Below are positions 26,502-36,127 of a stretch of DNA of 64,000 nucleotides, in pieces. How positions within the stretch are numbered: position 1 is the stretch's first letter; the number at the start of each line of letters is the position of its first letter. A model generated the notes under the pieces. That model searched no databases, was not told where the DNA came from, and saw only the letters and a list, made by a program, of their open reading frames with translations. A program made the position numbers and the translations under genes. The stretch is from JACRLW01 sp046349595 (lineage in GTDB: Bacteria > Planctomycetota > UBA1135 > UBA2386): the NCBI GenBank assembly GCA_046349595.1, contig JAXMCA010000002.1:2170001-2234000 (forward strand), written 5' to 3'.

Positions 26502-27878
26502 TCAGCGATGGATGTGACGGTAGAAAGGTTCGTCGTCCTTGCGATAGACCACCTTGCCGTTCACCAAAGCGGTCTGGACGAAGGTTTTGTAGTTCAGCGG
26601 GTCGCCGTCGAGAATCAAGACGTCGGCGTCCTTGCCCGGCTCGATCGAGCCGAGTTGTCGTTCCACGCCCATGATCTTCGCTGCGTCGAGGGTGAGCGTG
26701 CGGATGCCCTTGCGCCAGGGATAGCCGCCGCGCACCGCGAAGGCGGCGTCGACCTGGGGAGTGTTGAGGTCCTGACCCAGGATGCCGCCGGTCCCGATCG
26801 AGGGGCCGCCGCCGAAGCGGCCGCCGGAGCCGGTGACGCTGATCGGGACGCCCGCGGCGTCGAGAAGCGCCGCCTGGGCGATGTTGGAGCCGGTGTCGTC
26901 AGGGCGTCCCTCGTCGGGCTCCGCGCGCTGGCGCGGCGCGACGATCGCCATCGAGCCGGTCGCGGCGATCTCGTCGGGGATCACCCAGGCCTCGACCGGG
27001 CCGTCGAGCACGACGCCGTCACCGAGCAGCTCCGCGATCTCCAGGGCCTGGCGCACTTCACGCACGCCGTAGCCTCCGCCGCCACCGCCGCGGGCACCGC
27101 CCATGAAGAAGCCGCCGCCGCTGGCGCCGATCCACAGGCGCTTCCGCCCCTGCATCAGGGCGACCAGCTCCTCGCTGCCCTGCGGGGCCTTCGGCTTGTC
27201 CTCGGGCTTGGCATCGGCCTTGCCCTCGAAGGCGTGCAGCTTGTCGAGGTACTCGCGCGCCTGGGCCACCGCCTTGCGCAGGTTCGCCATCGCCGCCGGT
27301 TCGAGCGGCACGCGCATCGACACCACGGTGTTCTCGACGCCGACCATGCCCTTGAGGTCGCCGTAGGCGAGCTTCACCACCGCGCTCTTGCCGGCCGGTG
27401 TGTTGCTCCCGCCATTGCTCTGCCAGAGGAACGAGGTGATCCCCGCGGCGAGCGCGAGCTTCAGGGTCGGGTCGAAGGGATTGAGGTCGTCGCGGATCTC
27501 GCCGCCGCCCGCGCCGCCGATCCCGCTCGCCTTGACGATGCAGAAGCCGGGTGACACGACCGAGCCGGTGGCGTCGATCCGCTTGGCGTCCTTCGGGATC
27601 TCGATGTCGTGGCCGACCTTCTCGATCTTGTCGTCGCCGATCAGGACGGTCGCGCCGCGCAGCACGTTGCCGTCGCCGATCCACACGTCGCCGCCGACGA
27701 TCGCCGTCCACGACTCGACCTTGCGCTCCTTCTTCTCCTCGGGAGCGGTGGGTGCTGCGCCGGTCTCGGCACCCTGCGGGCGACCGCGGCGCTGGAAACG
27801 CTGCGCGTCGAGCGCGGTGACCGTGAGCAGGCTCGCCGTGACGGCGAGGAGAGCGAAGCGGGAGGTGGGAGCATTCAT
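26502..27878 (-). CDS. Exported amidohydrolase-fold protein lacking the HxH metal motif (array member 8)
   Basis: The protein has 458 residues. ATG 27878 overlaps the previous stop (ATGA). A signal peptide ends in LDAQ. After the N-terminal beta-sandwich (WTAIVGGDVWIGDGNVLRGATVLIGDDKI), the place of the metal motif reads SPGFCIVKASG instead of PGFIDxHxH. The terminal signature RQLGSIEPGKDADVLILDGDPL is intact. A charged helix with KADAKPEDKPKAP is inserted in the middle. There is also a Gly-rich stretch (GGARGGGGGGYG). The fold is clear but hydrolase activity is unlikely without the His pair. It is the last gene of the overlapping array. Confidence 0.85.
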   Translation of the reverse strand: MNAPTSRFALLAVTASLLTVTALDAQRFQRRGRPQGAETGAAPTAPEEKKERKVESWTAIVGGDVWIGDGNVLRGATVLIGDDKIEKVGHDIEIPKDAKRIDATGSVVSPGFCIVKASGIGGAGGGEIRDDLNPFDPTLKLALAAGITSFLWQSNGGSNTPAGKSAVVKLAYGDLKGMVGVENTVVSMRVPLEPAAMANLRKAVAQAREYLDKLHAFEGKADAKPEDKPKAPQGSEELVALMQGRKRLWIGASGGGFFMGGARGGGGGGYGVREVRQALEIAELLGDGVVLDGPVEAWVIPDEIAATGSMAIVAPRQRAEPDEGRPDDTGSNIAQAALLDAAGVPISVTGSGGRFGGGPSIGTGGILGQDLNTPQVDAAFAVRGGYPWRKGIRTLTLDAAKIMGVERQLGSIEPGKDADVLILDGDPLNYKTFVQTALVNGKVVYRKDDEPFYRHIHR

Positions 27879-29320
27879 CGGGAGACGGCCTCCTCGACGG
27901 CGCGGCCGCGCAGGAACACCTGGCGCAGCGACGCGGTCGGATCGAGCGGGTCACGGTCGAAGACCAGCAGGTCGGCGCGATGGCCCTGCGCGACGGAACC
28001 GACCTCGCCGTCGACGCCGAGCATCTTCGCGGGCACCGCGGTGATCGCCTTCAGCGCGACGTCGGCCGGAAGTCCGGCGCGCACCAGCTCCATCAGCGCG
28101 AAGCGCAGACCGCGGAGGCGCGCGGCGTCGTCGGGCAGGACGAAGCCGATCTCGAGGCCGGCGTCGTGCAGCGTCTTCGCGGGATTCACCAGCGTGCGCG
28201 TCCACGGCAGCTCGGCGAGCGCGGGCGTGAGCAGCACGCCGCTGCACACCTTCTTGAGGTCGGAGGCCAGCTCCTCGAGTCGGCCGCGGCTCGACGCCGG
28301 CTGGTCGGCGACGACCACCGCGGGGAAACGCAGGTCGCCCACGCCGTCGAGCCAGTGCGCGAGGTCCATCGCGGTCGACAGGCGCACGAAGGTCTTGCGC
28401 TTGCCGTCGAGCACGTCGGCGAGCACCTCGACGTTCGGGTCCTTCTTGACCTCGGGCTTCTTCTCGGGCTCCTGCGGCTTCGCCTCGGGCTTCGCTTCCG
28501 GTGGCTTCTCACCACCCTCGGGCTTCGGCGGTTCCTTGGCGGGTTCCGCGGGCTTCTGCTCGCCCGGCTTCGGCTGACCCTCCGCAGGCTTCTGCTCGGC
28601 GGGCTTCTGCTCCTCTGGGGGCTTCGGCGCCTCCTTGGGCTTCTTGCGCTCCTCGAGGGCCTTCTTCGCCTTGTCGAACTCGTCCTTGATCAGCTTCTTC
28701 GCGCCGGCGTTGGTCGCCGGCATCACCACCGACAGCGCTTCGGCGTCGACGATGAGGTCGTCGTGCGTGGTGCCGTCCGGCTCGATGCGCGCACCGAGTC
28801 CGGGGAAACCACCGCCGCTCGGGTGCACGAACAGGCTGGTGACGCCCTCGCGCAGCAGCTCGGTGAACACGTCCTGGCGCGCATAGATGCCGTCGCTCAC
28901 GCGCGCGGCGGCGCGGTTGGCGTTGCCGCCGCCCGACGGCATCGGTCCGGTCGGTCCTCGACCGCGACCGCGTCCACGTTGCTGCGGCTGCTGCGGCATC
29001 GGCATCGGACGTGCGGCGGACTCGATGCCTGCCGACGACCACGCATGCACGAGCCCCGGCATCACGGTGCCGCCGGCGACGTCGATCACCTGTGCGCCGA
29101 GCGGCGCCTTCACGTCCGGCCCGACGGCTTCGATCTTGCCGTCGCGGATCAGCACGGTGCCCTTCTCGATCGTGCCCGCATCGGTCATGGTGAGGATGCG
29201 CGCGTTGACCAGGGCGATCGGGCGTTGCTCCTGCGCACGCAGCGTCGCGGTCGCGACGAGCAACGCGCAGAGCAGCAGACGACCCGGGGAAGAGGGATGG
29301 CTCATGGCTGTTGGATTCAT
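27875..29320 (-). CDS. Exported amidohydrolase-fold protein lacking HxH, with long KPE-rich insert (array member 7)
   Basis: The protein has 481 residues from ATG 29320; ATG 29305 is an in-frame alternative. The signal peptide ends in LRAQ. The metal-motif position reads MPGLVHAWSSAG, with no HxH. A helix (DEFDKAKKALEERKKPKE) leads into about 60 residues of Lys-Pro-Glu-rich low complexity with KPAE repeats, encoded around 28430-28660. The C-terminal signature GSVAQGHRADLLVFDRDPLD is normal. It lies 12 bp after the only HxH-containing member and overlaps the next gene by ATGA. The disordered insert could bind partners or cations; that is inference. Confidence 0.85.
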   Translation of the reverse strand: MNPTAMSHPSSPGRLLLCALLVATATLRAQEQRPIALVNARILTMTDAGTIEKGTVLIRDGKIEAVGPDVKAPLGAQVIDVAGGTVMPGLVHAWSSAGIESAARPMPMPQQPQQRGRGRGRGPTGPMPSGGGNANRAAARVSDGIYARQDVFTELLREGVTSLFVHPSGGGFPGLGARIEPDGTTHDDLIVDAEALSVVMPATNAGAKKLIKDEFDKAKKALEERKKPKEAPKPPEEQKPAEQKPAEGQPKPGEQKPAEPAKEPPKPEGGEKPPEAKPEAKPQEPEKKPEVKKDPNVEVLADVLDGKRKTFVRLSTAMDLAHWLDGVGDLRFPAVVVADQPASSRGRLEELASDLKKVCSGVLLTPALAELPWTRTLVNPAKTLHDAGLEIGFVLPDDAARLRGLRFALMELVRAGLPADVALKAITAVPAKMLGVDGEVGSVAQGHRADLLVFDRDPLDPTASLRQVFLRGRAVEEAVSR

Positions 29321-29332
29321 GGGTCGTGCCGA

Positions 29333-30733
29333 TCAGAAGCGCGGGTGACGCATGTCGCGGCGATACGCGATGCTGCCGTTGACGACGGTGGCTTCCACGT
29401 GGTTGCGCGGGTCGAGCGGATCACCGGACCAGAAGGCGAGGTCGGCGTCCTTGCCGACCTCGAGCGAGCCGACGCGATCCTCGATGCCGATGAAGCGCGC
29501 GGGGTTCATGGTGAGCGCGAGCATGCCGACGTCGTCCGGCAGACCGAGACGCACGGCCATCGCGCACTGCAGGGGAAGTTCCTCCTCGGGCACCACCGGC
29601 GAGTCGGTGTTGATGCCGATGCCGTCGCGGCCGAGGCCGCGCTGCATGGTCGCGAAGTGGTGCATGCCGCCGGCGTACCACTCGTTGGCGCAACCGACCA
29701 TCGCGCTCTCCATGCCGCTGCCCGCACCCCAGCCGCTGCCGCGGTCGAAGTGGTACTGACGCGGCCCGTTGCACACCGGCACGCCGCTCTGCGCGGCGAA
29801 CTCGGAGAGACGGTAGGCGTCGAAGGTGCCGTGCACGATGACCGTCCACAGTCCCATCTCCAGACGGAGCTGGCGGATGGTCTGCATCGCCACCTGGTAG
29901 ATCTGCGTGTGCACGCACACCGGGAACTCGTGGCGGAACAGACCGCGCAGGTTCTCGAGGCCGGCCTCGAACTCGGGCTTCGGGCCCTTGCCCGCGTCGA
30001 AGTCCTCCCAGGCCTGGTAGTAGGCCCGGCCGCGCTCGAGCGTGGCGCGCAGACCCTCGTTCATGCCCATCGGGGTCATGCCGAGATCCCCGGTCGGACG
30101 CTCGGGATTGCCGGCCTGTGCGATCTTCAGGCATCCGGGGAAGCGGATCAGCGCCTCCTCCGGCGTGCGCCCGGCGGTCTTGGTCAGCGTGCCGAAGCCG
30201 CCCATGTTCGAGCCCGAACCGGGGATGAAGTTCACCGTCGTGATGCCACCGGCGAGAGCGGCGCGCAGCGACGGGTGATCCATCGTGATCAGGTCGAGCG
30301 TGCGCATCTCCGGGTTGGTCTGGTGCACGGTGTCGTTGAGATCGAAACCGCGCCCCGCGACGTGGCAGTGCAGCTCGACGAAGCCCGGCACGCACCAGGT
30401 GTCGCCGAGGTCGACCACCTCGAAGCCCGAAGGGATCGCGACCTGCGACTGCTTGCCGATCGCGACGATCTTGCCGTTGCGCGTCAGCACGACGCCGTCC
30501 TCGATCGGTGCTCCGGCGATCGGCAGCACGCGCTTGCTCTTGAAGGCGTAGGCCGGGCTCGGGACCGACGACGGGCCGAGCTTCGCGACCTTGTACTCCT
30601 TCGGGCGATTGCCGAAGAAGATGTCCATCGACAGCTTCTGCGGTGAGGGCTGCTGCGCATGCAGCAGCGGAGCGCCCGCGCAGCACAGCGCGAGCGCGGA
30701 GACGAAGGGGAGGGTTCGCAGCACGGGGATCAT
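29333..30733 (-). CDS. Exported amidohydrolase with intact metal site (array member 6)
   Basis: The protein has 466 residues. ATG 30733 overlaps the preceding stop (ATGA); the frame upstream is not used. The signal peptide ends in LHAQ. H122-x-H124 (VELHCHVAG) is present. IVHGTFDAYR could provide a later His and INTDSPVVPEEE the Asp. The signature RVGSLEVGKDADLAFWSGDPLD closes the domain. It is thus the only array member with the usual metal ligands and probably the only working hydrolase among the nine domains. Its substrate is unknown. It also carries the helix YYQAWEDFDAGKGPKP at the position where the other members have charged inserts. Confidence 0.88.
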   Translation of the reverse strand: MIPVLRTLPFVSALALCCAGAPLLHAQQPSPQKLSMDIFFGNRPKEYKVAKLGPSSVPSPAYAFKSKRVLPIAGAPIEDGVVLTRNGKIVAIGKQSQVAIPSGFEVVDLGDTWCVPGFVELHCHVAGRGFDLNDTVHQTNPEMRTLDLITMDHPSLRAALAGGITTVNFIPGSGSNMGGFGTLTKTAGRTPEEALIRFPGCLKIAQAGNPERPTGDLGMTPMGMNEGLRATLERGRAYYQAWEDFDAGKGPKPEFEAGLENLRGLFRHEFPVCVHTQIYQVAMQTIRQLRLEMGLWTVIVHGTFDAYRLSEFAAQSGVPVCNGPRQYHFDRGSGWGAGSGMESAMVGCANEWYAGGMHHFATMQRGLGRDGIGINTDSPVVPEEELPLQCAMAVRLGLPDDVGMLALTMNPARFIGIEDRVGSLEVGKDADLAFWSGDPLDPRNHVEATVVNGSIAYRRDMRHPRF

Positions 30734-33567
30734 CGGGATTCGTCCTTCGCGTCGCGCACGACGCGTCCGTTGCACACCACGAGCAGGAGTCGGCTGGTCG
30801 GTTCGAAGGGTCCGCCGGAGAAGACCACGAGGTCGGCGTCCTTGCCGCGCTCGATGCTGCCGACGCGATCGTCGATTCCGAACGCGCGTGCCGGCTCGAT
30901 GGTGATCGCGCGCAGCGCGGTGTCGGGGTCGAGTCCCCAGCGGATCGCGTGCATCGCGTGCACCGGCAGCCACTGGGTGCCGAGGCAGTCACCGGTCGCG
31001 AAGGCGACGTGGACTCCACCGTCGGCGAGACGCGCCGGCTTGTTGACCAGTTCGCCGCGATCGCGCATGACGAGCTCGGGGCCGACGACCACAGGCGGCG
31101 CGTCCTTGCCGAGCATCGAGGGGTTGCGCACCGCGTCGTCCGCGTCCTGCAGCGCGAAGCGGATCTTGCGCTCGGTCATCAACTTGACCACCGCTTCGAT
31201 CGCCGGACCGCGCGAGGCGCGTACCACAGCGGTGGCCTTGCGTTCGCACAGCTCGCGCAGCGGCTCGAGCGCCTCCTCGACCTTCGGCTTCTTCGGGCTG
31301 CCGTCGGCTTCGGTCGTGTCCGAGCTCGCCACGGGCTTCGGCGCCTCGCCGGGCTTGCCGGTGCGCGTGCCGTTGAAGTCGACGTCCTGGCCCATCGCGG
31401 TCACCTTGCCGGTGAGCTTGTCGCCCTCGATGCGCGCGACGAGCTGGCTCTCGCCGCCCATCACACGCACCAGCGCCTTCAGCTCGCCGTTCTCGAAGGT
31501 GCCGTTCTCGATCGGCTGCGCCGCGAGCTGACGCCCGCGCAGGCTCATCGTGCTGGTGCCCGTCACCGTCGTGCCGGACAGCTTGAGGTCGAGGATCACC
31601 TCGATCGTCGCACCCATCTGCGGCACCGTGAGCGCGCAGGTCCACACGCCGGAGATCGGATCGTCCGCGGTCTTCGCCTCCGGCTGGGCCGACGCGGTTT
31701 CCGCGGGCTTCTGCGTCTTGCCCGCCTTCCAGTCGGCGTAGGCCTTCTCCCACGCCTGCCAGGTCTCGAGGTACTTCTTGCCCTTGTCGAGTTCGGCGGC
31801 CAGGCGACCGATCGCGTCGGGTGCGACATCGTCGAAGACGAAGCGCTGGCCGGCGATCGGGTCGATCACCATCGTGTCGTCGTCGGAAGCGCCGGTCTTG
31901 ACCGCGGCGATGCGGCCCGACACGAGCTGCGCGTCGGCGCCCGACACCAGCAGCGACGTGATGCCGGAGTCCAGCGCGGCGCCGAACTCGGGGTCGTCGT
32001 GGCGGATCGCCTTCGCAACCTGCTGCGCGGGATTGCCGGCAGGGACACCGGTGCCGTCACCGGCGAGGCCGAGACGCGATTCGGAGTCGATGAAGCCGGG
32101 CACCATCACGCCGCCCTGAGCGCGCAGGTCGATGATCGTCGCGCCGTAGGGGATCGCGAGATCCTCGCCGACCGCCTTGATGCGCCCGTCGGCGACGATC
32201 ACGACCGCGTCGCGCAGGGTGGTGCCGGTGGCGGTCATCACGCGGGCGCAGCGGATCGCGAGCATCTCCCTGCCGGGCTTGCGCTCGTAGACGCGCGCGC
32301 CGTCGATCCAGGTCTCGTCGACCATCGAGCCGACGGCGAGCGGATCACCGGACAGGATCAGGAAGTCGGCGTCGCGTCCCTTCTCGAGCGAACCGATGCG
32401 CTCGGCCACGCCGAGGACGTCGGCCGCCGTGGCGGTGATCGCCGCGAGCGCGGCTTCGCGCGACATGCCGTGGCGCACGGCGAGACCGGCGAGCATCAGG
32501 ATGTCGTCGAGTCCCTCGCCGCTCGCCGGGGCGAGTGCGACGGGCACCGCGGCGCGTGCCGCGATACCGAGGTTGTCCGCCGATGCCGTGGGTGTGCGAT
32601 CGCGACGGTTCTCACCGCCCGCGTTCGGTCCGCTGAGACGCACCGGCATGCGCAACACGAGACGAGCCGCGCGGTCGTGCAGCGCGTCGACGATCGACGC
32701 GATCTCCGCAGGATCCTCGATCACCACGCGTTGCCCGAGCTGTTCACCGAAGGCGAGCGCACGCTGCACCTCGGCCGCGGATCGCGCCGCGACACGCACC
32801 GGCAGATCACCACGGGCCGCGGAGCGCAGCGCGCGCGGGTCGTAGCGCTCGTCGGGCGAGCCGCCGCCGACCGGCGCATCGTTGCGCAGCGCCTCGGCGA
32901 ACAGCCGGCGGAGGGTCGCGAGCTGCGAGATCTTCGCGGAGGGGTACTGCCGCTCCGCAGGGACCAGCGGGTCGTCGGCGGTGGGGAAGTAGGTCGGCTC
33001 GAACACCGGCGGAGCCTGCGTGCTGCTCGCGCCGAGGTTCACGCGCAGGCAGGCGTGATCGGCGACCACGCGTGCCACCGGGTCGTTGCCGCCGAGCTTG
33101 ACGACCGAACCCTGACCCGAGATCAGCCGGTTGCGACCGGGTGACAGGTAGGCGCTGGTCACGCCCGCGGCGAGCGCCCGTTGCCAGTCCTTCTCGAAGT
33201 CGAATCCGTCGAGCGCGAGGAAGTCGGGCGTGACGTTGTACTCGGAGTCGCGCGGCTCGCTGAGTTCCGAGTCGGCGGCCACGATGCCCGGCATCACGAC
33301 CTTGTCGCTCGCGTCGACGACCGGCAGGTCTTTCGGCGGATCTCCGGAGCGCAGCACGTCGACGACCTTGCCGTCGCGCACGACGAGCCAGGCGTCGTGG
33401 ACGGCTTCGTGTCGACCGTCGAGGAACGTGCCGCAACGCACGGCGAAGCTGCCGTGCGGCGGATCACCGGGACCTGCGCCGCGCGACGGCGCGACACCAT
33501 TCGCCGACAGCAGCACGCACAGTGGCAGCGCGGCGAGGATGCGCGCGCGGCGGGAGTTCGACTGCAT
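30730..33567 (-). CDS. Exported double amidohydrolase-fold fusion, both domains lacking HxH, with a calycin-like insert (array member 5)
   Basis: The protein has 945 residues. ATG 33567 shares one base with the preceding stop (TGATG). The signal region ends near PSRGAG. Domain 1 (about 30-435) has MPGIVAADSELS at the metal position. Domain 2 (about 440-945) has VPGFIDSESRLG there. Each ends in the family signature (RIGSLEKGRDADFLILSGDPL and RVGSIERGKDADLVVFSGGP). Domain 2 holds a helix (KKYLETWQAWEKAYADWKAGK) and then a beta-barrel-like insert starting ISGVWTCALTVPQMG with repeated G-x-V-T-G strands. The frame is continuous through the junction, so this is a genuine fusion of two tandem paralogues rather than two genes, unless a stop was missed. 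Confidence 0.85.
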   Translation of the reverse strand: MQSNSRRARILAALPLCVLLSANGVAPSRGAGPGDPPHGSFAVRCGTFLDGRHEAVHDAWLVVRDGKVVDVLRSGDPPKDLPVVDASDKVVMPGIVAADSELSEPRDSEYNVTPDFLALDGFDFEKDWQRALAAGVTSAYLSPGRNRLISGQGSVVKLGGNDPVARVVADHACLRVNLGASSTQAPPVFEPTYFPTADDPLVPAERQYPSAKISQLATLRRLFAEALRNDAPVGGGSPDERYDPRALRSAARGDLPVRVAARSAAEVQRALAFGEQLGQRVVIEDPAEIASIVDALHDRAARLVLRMPVRLSGPNAGGENRRDRTPTASADNLGIAARAAVPVALAPASGEGLDDILMLAGLAVRHGMSREAALAAITATAADVLGVAERIGSLEKGRDADFLILSGDPLAVGSMVDETWIDGARVYERKPGREMLAIRCARVMTATGTTLRDAVVIVADGRIKAVGEDLAIPYGATIIDLRAQGGVMVPGFIDSESRLGLAGDGTGVPAGNPAQQVAKAIRHDDPEFGAALDSGITSLLVSGADAQLVSGRIAAVKTGASDDDTMVIDPIAGQRFVFDDVAPDAIGRLAAELDKGKKYLETWQAWEKAYADWKAGKTQKPAETASAQPEAKTADDPISGVWTCALTVPQMGATIEVILDLKLSGTTVTGTSTMSLRGRQLAAQPIENGTFENGELKALVRVMGGESQLVARIEGDKLTGKVTAMGQDVDFNGTRTGKPGEAPKPVASSDTTEADGSPKKPKVEEALEPLRELCERKATAVVRASRGPAIEAVVKLMTERKIRFALQDADDAVRNPSMLGKDAPPVVVGPELVMRDRGELVNKPARLADGGVHVAFATGDCLGTQWLPVHAMHAIRWGLDPDTALRAITIEPARAFGIDDRVGSIERGKDADLVVFSGGPFEPTSRLLLVVCNGRVVRDAKDESR

Positions 33568-34901
33568 CACTTGGCCCCCTCGGTCTTCGCCTCGGCCTTC
33601 TTGTCGAACAGCATCTGCAGGCGCTGGTCCTTGCTGCGCTCGTAGACGATCTGACCGTCGAGCATCACCGTGTCGACCCACGAGGTGGCCTGGAAGGGAT
33701 CGCCGGTCAACACCTGCAGGTCGGCCGCGCGGCCGGCTGCGATGGTGCCGAGATCGGACTCCATGCCGAGGATGCGCGCCGGCACCACGGTGAGCGAACG
33801 CAGGGCTGCATCGCGGTCGATGCCGTGACGCACCATCGTGGCGAGCTGCCACCACGGATAGTGATTGGGACCGCGGATGTCGTCGGAGATCGAGATCGCG
33901 AACTCGACGCCGGCATCGGCGAACACCTTCGCCGGCGACACGACCTTCTCGTCGCCGGTCTCCGGGTCGGTCTCGCGGAACTCCAGCGACTCGTCGTCGA
34001 GCACGATCGGGAAGCCGAGCGCCTTCACGTCGGCCGCCGCCTTGTAGCAGCGCGGACCGAGGATCAGCACCAGCTTCATCGACGCGTACTTCTCCTTCAG
34101 TCGCGCCACTTCGGCGAGCTCGGCCGTCCCCGGGACGTAGAGCCAGCCGATCAGCTTGCCCTCGATGAGATCGACCAGCGGCTTCTTGGTCTCGTCCGGC
34201 TCCTCCTTGAAGGCGTCCTCCTTGGTGGCGCCGGCGTCCTTCATCTTCTTCCACTCCTCGCGCTTGCGCTCGAGGTCCTTGCGGACGTTGTCGGCGTCCT
34301 CGAGCACGCGCCGCATCTCGCGGATCTGCGCGACCACGTTGCCCTGTCCGGTGGCGAGCGACAGCTTCAGTCCGCTCTTCGCGCGCAGGGTCATCTCCTC
34401 GACGGTGCGTCCGACGAAGCGCGCGATCATGCCGCCGCCGGCGACCAGCGTGCTGTTGCCGGGCATCACGTTCGCCACGCCGACGCCGTTGCGCAGCCCT
34501 TCCTCGAAGGCCAGCGACGACGGATCGATGCCGTCCGCAACGGTCAGGAACGGCACGTTCTGCATCCGCTCGTTGTTGCCGCCACCGAGCCCGGCGGCGC
34601 TGTGGGCCAGCACCCAGGTCGGCATCACGACCTTGTCGTGCGCATCGACGACCTTGGCGTTCCACGGCACCTCGATCCCGGAACCGACCGCCTCGATGCG
34701 GCCGTCCTTCACCAGGATGACGCCGTTGTCGATGGCGGGTCCGGTGATCGTGAACACCTTGCCCGCGCGGATCGCGACCAGATCCTGCGCGAGGACACCG
34801 ACGTGGAACGTGGCGCACACCAGTGCGCACAGGATCGGAGTGGACTTCATCGGGAGCGAGAGGGACGGGACGAGGGGAAAGCGGAGACGGCGCAGGTTCA
34901 T
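33567..34901 (-). CDS. Exported amidohydrolase-fold protein lacking HxH (array member 4)
   Basis: The protein has 444 residues from ATG 34901, which overlaps the upstream stop (ATGA). ATG 34850, also preceded by TCCCG, gives a cleaner signal peptide (MKSTPIL... ending VLAQ), so either start is possible. The metal-motif position reads MPTWVLAHSAAGLGGG, with one His but not HxH. A charged helix (ERKREEWKKMKDAGATKED) is inserted. An SISDDIRGPNHYPWW segment and the closing signature DLGTIAAGRAADLQVLTGDPF are present. The fold is clear and catalysis doubtful. Confidence 0.85.
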   Translation of the reverse strand: MNLRRLRFPLVPSLSLPMKSTPILCALVCATFHVGVLAQDLVAIRAGKVFTITGPAIDNGVILVKDGRIEAVGSGIEVPWNAKVVDAHDKVVMPTWVLAHSAAGLGGGNNERMQNVPFLTVADGIDPSSLAFEEGLRNGVGVANVMPGNSTLVAGGGMIARFVGRTVEEMTLRAKSGLKLSLATGQGNVVAQIREMRRVLEDADNVRKDLERKREEWKKMKDAGATKEDAFKEEPDETKKPLVDLIEGKLIGWLYVPGTAELAEVARLKEKYASMKLVLILGPRCYKAAADVKALGFPIVLDDESLEFRETDPETGDEKVVSPAKVFADAGVEFAISISDDIRGPNHYPWWQLATMVRHGIDRDAALRSLTVVPARILGMESDLGTIAAGRAADLQVLTGDPFQATSWVDTVMLDGQIVYERSKDQRLQMLFDKKAEAKTEGAK

Positions 34902-36127
34902 CGGGAGACCACCTGTTCGCCTTGGACCCAGACGGAGAGGACGGATGCGGTGGGATCGAAGGGATCGCCGCTCCATGCGACGACGTCGGCCTCGCGACCG
35001 ACGCTCAGGCTGCCGACGCGATCGTCGACGCCGCACAGCTTGGCGGCCTCGCTGGTGATCGCACGCAGCGCGACATCGCGGTCGAGGCCGTAGCGGACCG
35101 CGAACATCGCCTCGCGTGCGAGATCGAGCGTGCCGGCGTCGGCGCCGGTGCAGATCGCGAAGGGGACGTCGTGCTGCGCGAGCATCTGCGCGGTCGCCCA
35201 GCGCACGTCCGCGCTGTCGGGAGCCGCGTTGCGACTCGGTGCCGACAGCAGCACGGGGGTGTGCGTGCGCGCGAGCTCGTCGATCACGCGCCACGCCTCG
35301 GTGCCTTCGTCGAGGATCGTCTTGTAGCCGAACTCCTCGGCGAGCCGCAGCGCGGTGCGGATGTCGTGCTCCGCGCGCGCGGTGGTGTGCACGACGATCT
35401 CTCCCTTCAGCACGCGCGACAGGATCTCGAGGTCGGCGTCGGGCGTCGGCGGCTGACCGTTGGGCAGCGTCTTCTGCTCGGCGTAGGCCTTGGCCTTGTA
35501 GAAGGCCTGGCGCGTCTCCCACACCACGCCCATGCGCGTGGTCGGGCGACGGTAGTACATGCTGTCGGGGAGGCCACCGCGGATCGCGCGATTGCCGGAC
35601 GAGGGCTCGTCGCCCATCGTCACGCGCAGGCCGGCTTCGTCGCGCAGCAGCATCTTCTCGACGGTGTCGCCGTGCGTCCGCACCACCGCGCCGAGTCCGC
35701 CGATCACGTTGCGGTTGCCGGGATTGACCTGGATGGTCGTCACTCCGCCTTCCAGCACGCGGCGCAGCGACTTCGAGGCCGGATCGAGCGCGTCGACCAC
35801 GCGCACCGCGGCGGTGATCTCGTTGCCCTCCTCGTTGGCGTTGCCGGCGATGCCGAGGGTGGTGGAGGCGTCCACGAATCCCGGCGTGAGGACCTGACCG
35901 CTGCAGTCGACGACCTTCGCGCCGCTGGGGATCTCGAGGTCCGCGCCGCCGATCGCGACGATGCGGCCGTTCGCCATCACAACTACGCCCTTGTCGATCG
36001 CGGGGCCCGCAGCGGTGTGCACGCGCGCGCCGCGCAGTGCGGTGATGCCCTGCTGCTGCGCGACGGCGAGCGCGCCGCCGAGTGCGACGCACAGGTTGAC
36101 TCGGAGGAGGAACTGGCTGTGCATCAT
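34898..36127 (-). CDS. Exported amidohydrolase-fold protein lacking HxH (array member 3)
   Basis: The protein has 409 residues from ATG 36127 (ATGATG with the previous stop). The signal peptide ends in LAVAQ. The metal position reads TPGFVDASTTLGIAG. A long strand-helix core with TTIQVNPGNRNVIGG follows, then RQAFYKAKAYAEQK, the shared helical insert position. The domain closes with RVGSLSVGREADVVAWSGDPFD. The protein ends VVSR. A late TGADAG retains an Asp where the catalytic Asp of true enzymes would lie, but the His pair is missing. Confidence 0.85.
   Translation of the reverse strand: MMHSQFLLRVNLCVALGGALAVAQQQGITALRGARVHTAAGPAIDKGVVVMANGRIVAIGGADLEIPSGAKVVDCSGQVLTPGFVDASTTLGIAGNANEEGNEITAAVRVVDALDPASKSLRRVLEGGVTTIQVNPGNRNVIGGLGAVVRTHGDTVEKMLLRDEAGLRVTMGDEPSSGNRAIRGGLPDSMYYRRPTTRMGVVWETRQAFYKAKAYAEQKTLPNGQPPTPDADLEILSRVLKGEIVVHTTARAEHDIRTALRLAEEFGYKTILDEGTEAWRVIDELARTHTPVLLSAPSRNAAPDSADVRWATAQMLAQHDVPFAICTGADAGTLDLAREAMFAVRYGLDRDVALRAITSEAAKLCGVDDRVGSLSVGREADVVAWSGDPFDPTASVLSVWVQGEQVVSR

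Noticed and set aside
27980..33144. Two plus-strand open frames of over 800 codons opposite the amidohydrolase array
   Set aside because: Same antisense effect; all conserved signatures are on the minus strand.
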